From an uncultured Planctomycetota bacterium (lineage in GTDB: Bacteria; Planctomycetota; SZUA-567; JAFGNG01): a stretch of DNA of 9,149 bases. The position numbers and the translations under genes were made by a program. Below, one piece after another: positions 5,530 through 9,149 of the stretch. Positions within the stretch are counted from its first letter, which is position 1; each line of letters begins with the position of its first letter. Where the stretch lies: positions 1-9,149 of the forward strand of contig CAMZKK010000091.1 in NCBI GenBank assembly GCA_947311175.1, read 5' to 3'. The notes beneath the pieces were generated by a model. It was not told where the DNA came from, ran no database searches, and was given only the letters and a program-made list of their open reading frames with translations.

Positions 5530-5845
5530 TGTTAGATTTATAATCGACGAAGTCAAAGAGCGAGGAATCTCGGTAATGCGAGTATTTGGCGATTTAGACT
5601 TTGAACATCGAAAGGACTTTGCTCATCACATTGACAAACTCTTGTCATCTGAAAACAAAAAAATCGTCATCGACCTAACCGAAACAGCGAGAATCTTTAG
5701 CATCTATATCGGAACCTTAGTTGATGTCAATCAACAGGCAATCTCGCAAGACAAATCACTTACAATCTTAGTGTCTAAAAAACAAAAAGAATTTTTTGAA
5801 AAATTAGATATGAACAGCCTTCTAAATATCATTCAGGCAAAATAA
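5522..5845 (+). CDS. Small STAS-domain protein (anti-sigma-antagonist-like)
   Basis: The 107-residue product is a single STAS domain. It begins with a beta-strand region (ISVMRVFGDLDFEHRKDF), then KKIVIDLTETARIFSIYIGTLVDV (46-69) and TILVSKKQKEFFEKL. Family members work by protein-protein contact, as anti-anti-sigma factors, sulfate-transporter tails or MlaB-like ABC partners. The normal DSSGLG loop, which carries the regulated serine, reads FSIYIG here, so phospho-control looks altered or lost. I chose the ATG at 5522, 6 bases after GGAGG (5511-5515), rather than the in-frame ATG at 5498. It overlaps the PlsC-like gene by 8 bp and no anti-sigma kinase is adjacent. A lipid-linked role is only suggested by that coupling. 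Confidence 0.72.
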   Translation: MNNVRFIIDEVKERGISVMRVFGDLDFEHRKDFAHHIDKLLSSENKKIVIDLTETARIFSIYIGTLVDVNQQAISQDKSLTILVSKKQKEFFEKLDMNSLLNIIQAK

Positions 5846-5851
5846 AACCTG

Positions 5852-6769
5852 ATGAATGAAATAGATTTTATCTCGTGGCTAAAAGACAATTTAAAACAAG
5901 GCGAAGGAGTCATTGTTGGCCCTGGTGATGACTGTGCGGTTTTAGATGTTGCTGATTATTCACAAATAACCATAAGCACCGATACCCTTCTCGAAGGAAC
6001 TCATTTTTCCACAAAAGATGAAGCTTATGATATTGGTTGGAAAACAGTAGCGGTAAACCTAAGCGATATGGCTGCAATGGGATGCCGACCATTATGGGCA
6101 GTTACCGGACTTGGATTTAATCGAGGTAGCGATAGCGATTGGCTTAAAAATTTCACAAAAGGGTTAATTGCTTGTTCTGAAAATCACGCATTAAGTTTGG
6201 TCGGTGGAGACTTCACCACCTCCTCAAACGGCACAAGCATAACAATGACAATAGTTGGTATTCCTTTTTCATCCAATCCTGTTTATCGAAGTGGGGCAAA
6301 GGTTGGCGATATAATTGCCGTAACCGGTTCGCTTGGTGGTTCAATCAAAAATAAACATCTTAACTTCAACCCAAGGATAAAAGAAAGTGAATGGCTTTGC
6401 AAAAATTCACTACCAAACGCAATGATGGATATTAGCGACGGAATATCACTCGATCTTCGACGACTTTGCAGTGAGAGCAAGGTGGGGGCAATTATTGAAG
6501 AAGACAAATTACCAATCTCCGAAGATGCCAAGGCAATGGCAATGACTGACAAAAAATCGGCAATAAACCATGCCCTCACCGATGGTGAAGATTTTGAACT
6601 TTTACTTACGATTGACGAAAACAAGTGGAATACAATAAAATCCAATTGGAATTTACCGACAGCTATTACGGAAATTGGAAAGATAACTAACGACTGCAAC
6701 ACCCTTTCTCTTCGGGATATTAATGGGAAAGAAGCAGAATTGCCAAAAGGTGGATATATCCATGAATAA
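5852..6769 (+). CDS. thiL: Thiamine-monophosphate kinase
   Basis: ThiL phosphorylates thiamine monophosphate to thiamine diphosphate with ATP, the last step of the cofactor pathway. The 305-residue product is near the usual length. Its metal- and ATP-binding motifs are clear: GPGDDCAVL (23-31), STDTLLEGTHF (42-52), TVAVNLSDMAAMG (65-77), VGGDF (117-121), MMDISDGISLDL (191-202) and TDGEDFELLL (243-252). The start is 6 bp after the STAS stop, with only a weak RBS, so translation probably relies on the upstream gene. I found no TPP riboswitch before the cluster and no other thiamine gene in the window. Confidence 0.96.
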   Translation: MNEIDFISWLKDNLKQGEGVIVGPGDDCAVLDVADYSQITISTDTLLEGTHFSTKDEAYDIGWKTVAVNLSDMAAMGCRPLWAVTGLGFNRGSDSDWLKNFTKGLIACSENHALSLVGGDFTTSSNGTSITMTIVGIPFSSNPVYRSGAKVGDIIAVTGSLGGSIKNKHLNFNPRIKESEWLCKNSLPNAMMDISDGISLDLRRLCSESKVGAIIEEDKLPISEDAKAMAMTDKKSAINHALTDGEDFELLLTIDENKWNTIKSNWNLPTAITEIGKITNDCNTLSLRDINGKEAELPKGGYIHE

Positions 6770-7259
6770 AAATCTTGAAATAGAATTTATCACGAAAAGC
6801 CCTGACGAAACATTTTCATTAGGGTTAGCATTAGGGCAGGATTGTAAAGGTGGCGAATGCTTTATGCTCCACGGAACTCTCGGAGCTGGAAAAACTTGTC
6901 TCTTGCAGGGAATGGCTCGTGGGCTTGAAGTTCCTCAGGGGATTGAAGTGGTCAGCCCGACATTTGTTATTCATTGTCAATATGAGGGCAGACTTATCTT
7001 TAACCACATTGATGCCTATCGACTTGACGGAGCAATGGATTTTGATGCCCTTGGATTTGATGAAATGTTTGATGACAAGGACTCGGTAACTGCGGTGGAG
7101 TGGGCAGAAATTATTGATAGCATAATTCCAGAACCACACATTGAGATAAAAATAGAACTCTTATCTGCAACCGAAAGATTGTTCAAACTTAGTGGAGAAA
7201 AAAATATCGCAACAACCTTTCAAGATACAATTACCGCTTTTGGGAAATTTTCTACTTGA
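6762..7259 (+). CDS. tsaE: TsaE, ATPase of tRNA t6A37 synthesis
   Basis: TsaE is the small ATPase that works with TsaB and TsaD to place threonylcarbamoyl on A37 of ANN-decoding tRNAs. The 165-residue product shows Walker A GTLGAGKT (38-45), SPTFVIHCQY (65-74), NHIDAYRL (81-88) and the late VEWAE signature (112-116). The ATG at 6762 overlaps the end of thiL by 8 bp (ATGAATAA), with AAGGTGG (6747-6753) upstream. An in-frame ATG at 6723 lies inside thiL and is less likely. tsaB and tsaD are not in the window. The next gene follows after a 72-bp gap. Confidence 0.95.
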   Translation: MNKNLEIEFITKSPDETFSLGLALGQDCKGGECFMLHGTLGAGKTCLLQGMARGLEVPQGIEVVSPTFVIHCQYEGRLIFNHIDAYRLDGAMDFDALGFDEMFDDKDSVTAVEWAEIIDSIIPEPHIEIKIELLSATERLFKLSGEKNIATTFQDTITAFGKFST

Positions 7260-7331
7260 AAGCGATTACTTACATAAATAAACAATAAAGATAACTATTC
7301 AATTTTAAAAATTTAAAAGGAGAAAATAATT
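7260..7331. other. Short AT-rich gap between tsaE and the lipoyl gene
   Basis: These 72 bp separate the plsC-thiL-tsaE group from the lipoyl/radical SAM pair. They hold the strong RBS of the lipoyl gene. TTGAAA (7256-7261) could serve as a -35 box, but I see no convincing -10 at proper spacing. Whether the pair has its own promoter is open. Confidence 0.35.
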
Positions 7332-7589
7332 ATGGCTGACTTTGAAGTAAAACTACCAAGCCTCCAAGAAACATCAGGAGATGACAAGGCTGGAGACAGT
7401 GCAAAGGTATCATTCGTTTATGTCGATGAAGGAGAAGCTGTTGAAGAAGGGGATGACCTTATCGAAATGGAGACAGACAAGGCCACCTTCAATGTTCCGT
7501 CACCAAAATCAGGCACAATTAAAAAGATTGTGGTTGAGGAGACTATGGTGCTGAATACCGGAGATTTAATCTGTATTATTGATGTGTAA
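7332..7589 (+). CDS. Free-standing lipoyl-domain protein
   Basis: The whole 85-residue product is one biotinyl/lipoyl-attachment fold, with no E2 catalytic core or subunit-binding domain. The attachment site is EMETDKATF, with Lys50 as the expected lipoylated residue. ETDKA is the E2-type lipoyl signature, not the AMKM of biotin carriers. A central Gly-rich turn (VDEGEAVEEGDDL) and a C-terminal NTGDLICIIDV complete the fold. A strong RBS, AAAAGGAG (7315-7322), precedes the ATG. No dehydrogenase, lipoate ligase or glycine-cleavage gene is adjacent. Instead its stop overlaps the start of the radical SAM gene by 8 bp. It may be a detached E2 lipoyl arm, or a carrier for a neighbouring enzyme. 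Confidence 0.9.
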   Translation: MADFEVKLPSLQETSGDDKAGDSAKVSFVYVDEGEAVEEGDDLIEMETDKATFNVPSPKSGTIKKIVVEETMVLNTGDLICIIDV

Positions 7590-9149
7590 CAACCACCCAT
7601 ATCCATACTACTCTTATCGCCAATCAATGATTGATAAATATGGTCAACCGTTATTTAGAATACCGGTTGACCTCGAATTGGGATGCCCTAACCGTGACAA
7701 AGGGAGTAGCGGTTGCACCTTTTGTCCCGAAGACGGAGCGAGGGCACAACAAATCAAAGGGATTGACAACATTGAGTTACAGGTAAAAAAAGCTATCAGC
7801 GTTGCAAAAAAAAGATATAAAGCAAAAAAATTTATTGCCTATTTTCAAACTTACAGCAATACTTTTTCAGACACTGAAATTAGAAAAAATCTATACAACA
7901 AAGTTCTGTCCGTATGCGATTTTACCGCAGTCAGTATTGGCACTCGCCCTGATCTTTTACCCACCAAAGAACTTGATTTTCTGCAAGAGCTAATGGCTGA
8001 CCATGAACTCTGGGTAGAGCTTGGCGTCCAAACAATTCACAACAAAACCTTAAATAAAATAAATAGAAAACACCTTTGGCAAGATAGTTTAGATGCAATC
8101 CATCGTTTAAAAGACAGGGGAATAAAGGTCGCCGTTCATGTAATCTTGGGACTACCTGAAGAAACACCTAAAGAGATATTGCAGACAGCAGACACTCTTG
8201 CATCTCTGGAACTTGACGGAATAAAGCTCCACAATCTCCACATAATTAAAAATACTGCATTAGAACAAGAATTTTTAGACGGCAAGATTAATGTTATGGA
8301 TGAATATCAATATGCGGAGCTGGTGATTCAATTCTTACGCAGACTACCATCAACGCTACCGGTAATCCGCTTGCAAACAGATACCGCAGAAGAAGATTTA
8401 ATTGCTCCGAAATGGAGTCTTAATAAAGGTCAATTTGAAAATCTCATTACCTCAAAAATGAAATACGAACAAGTTACGCAAGGAGATTTGTTTGACAAGA
8501 AGAAAGATTTAAAAACTACTAACGCTTTCAAAATAACAACAACTAATGACGATAGTGCAACCTTTTGGAGTGAAGAATTCAAAGAACATTTTCACGCAAA
8601 GATTGGTGCGTATGCCGAAGCCATCAACAAGTTTATCATACCTGCCGAAATTGGTGAAAAATTAAGAAACAATGAAGATGTTAAAATTCTCGACATCTGC
8701 TTTGGCTTGGGTTACAACACCCTTGCTAGTATTGAGCAAGCTATATCAAACAAGAAAGGAAAGGTTCTTGTTGACGCCTTAGAAATAGACAAACGAGTGG
8801 TTTGGGAATCATCCCAAAATGTAGATTATTCATTTTTGCCAAAGATAGACTGGAATACAGAACTTTTGAACATCTACCAAACAGGACAGGCATCTTCCGA
8901 ATTTTATTTGATAAACATTTACTGGGGAGATGCAAGACAAACAATTACAAGTCTTGACAGAAAGTATGATGTTGTCTTTCTTGATGCGTTTTCAACCCAA
9001 AGAAATAGCGAATTATGGACAAAAGATTTTATTCATAAAATCAAAAATGTAATTAATGATAGCGGAGTGATATTGTCTTATTGCTCTGCCCTTCCCGTTC
9101 GTTCGGCATTTATGGCAGAAGGATTCTACATCGGTAACACCCCTGCTTA
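7582..9149 (+). CDS. Radical SAM (MnmL/YtqA-like) and MnmD-type tRNA methyltransferase fusion, 3' end beyond window
   Basis: At least 522 residues are read before the window edge. Residues 1 to about 300 match the TIGR01212/YtqA radical SAM family. The cluster cysteines are C35, C45 and C48 (C-X9-C-X2-C, in GCPNRDKGSSGCTFC), followed by YFQTYSNTF (87-95), IGTRPDLLP (119-127), WVELGVQTIH (144-153) and WSLNKG (278-283). After a charged linker, residues 324 onward match the MnmC2/MnmD (DUF752) methyltransferase: TFWSEEFKEHFHAKIGAYAE, ILDICFGLGYN (369-379, SAM-binding), GDAR (449-452) and FLDAFSTQRNSELW (466-479). Expected chemistry is cmnm5U to nm5U, then methylation to mnm5U, at the tRNA wobble position. 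The ATG at 7582 overlaps the lipoyl gene by 8 bp and has no good RBS, so it is probably translationally coupled. Roughly 40 residues are likely missing at the C terminus. Confidence 0.88.
   Translation, partial: MCNNHPYPYYSYRQSMIDKYGQPLFRIPVDLELGCPNRDKGSSGCTFCPEDGARAQQIKGIDNIELQVKKAISVAKKRYKAKKFIAYFQTYSNTFSDTEIRKNLYNKVLSVCDFTAVSIGTRPDLLPTKELDFLQELMADHELWVELGVQTIHNKTLNKINRKHLWQDSLDAIHRLKDRGIKVAVHVILGLPEETPKEILQTADTLASLELDGIKLHNLHIIKNTALEQEFLDGKINVMDEYQYAELVIQFLRRLPSTLPVIRLQTDTAEEDLIAPKWSLNKGQFENLITSKMKYEQVTQGDLFDKKKDLKTTNAFKITTTNDDSATFWSEEFKEHFHAKIGAYAEAINKFIIPAEIGEKLRNNEDVKILDICFGLGYNTLASIEQAISNKKGKVLVDALEIDKRVVWESSQNVDYSFLPKIDWNTELLNIYQTGQASSEFYLINIYWGDARQTITSLDRKYDVVFLDAFSTQRNSELWTKDFIHKIKNVINDSGVILSYCSALPVRSAFMAEGFYIGNTPA

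Noticed and set aside
6283..6702. 139-residue minus-strand open frame opposite thiL
   Set aside because: It is antisense to conserved ThiL motifs, its Ser/Ile-rich composition is typical of a reverse-frame shadow, and it has no domain.

Overview
The window is AT-rich, gene-dense bacterial DNA. A LpxL/HtrB-type acyltransferase gene points to a Gram-negative-type envelope. I cannot place the phylum: no rRNA, tRNA or marker gene settles it, and the repeat-rich AT intergenic regions would fit many uncultured lineages. Apart from a toxin-antitoxin (TA) pair on the minus strand at the left end, every gene I accept lies on the plus strand.

Layout. Positions 1-881 hold a Phd/YefM-type antitoxin and a RelE/YoeB-type toxin, with a legible promoter, a two-site operator and a ribosome binding site (RBS). 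The module lies between two 85-bp direct repeats that differ at one base. Positions 882-1118 are a repeat-built leader (two 30-bp tandem repeats of different kinds) before an MFS-type transporter (1119-2393). A repeat- and hairpin-rich gap (2394-2671) leads to purC (SAICAR synthase), closely followed by a LpxL-like acyltransferase. A second gap (4518-4818) carries an 11-unit heptad array and several hairpins. Then comes a tight cluster: PlsC-like acyltransferase, a small STAS-domain protein, thiL, tsaE, a free-standing lipoyl-domain protein, and a large radical SAM protein that runs off the right edge.

How the genes relate. Two acyltransferases serve membrane lipid or lipid A synthesis. purC and thiL serve purine and thiamine diphosphate synthesis. 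tsaE and the last gene serve tRNA modification. The last gene (7582 to beyond 9149) is the most interesting. It fuses a TIGR01212/YtqA (MnmL)-type radical SAM domain to an MnmC2/MnmD-type (DUF752) methyltransferase domain. The two halves would be expected to do consecutive steps at the tRNA wobble uridine, cmnm5U to nm5U and then to mnm5U. Its start codon overlaps the end of the lipoyl-protein gene by 8 bp, which raises a speculative link between the two.

Repeats are a second theme. Heptad arrays of the form [A/G]TT[A/G]AAA follow two genes, each with a perfect hairpin just beyond. A 30-bp ATTAAATATCG element occurs three times in two distant gaps. Three gene junctions share an 8-bp ATG-NN-NN-TAA-type overlap.
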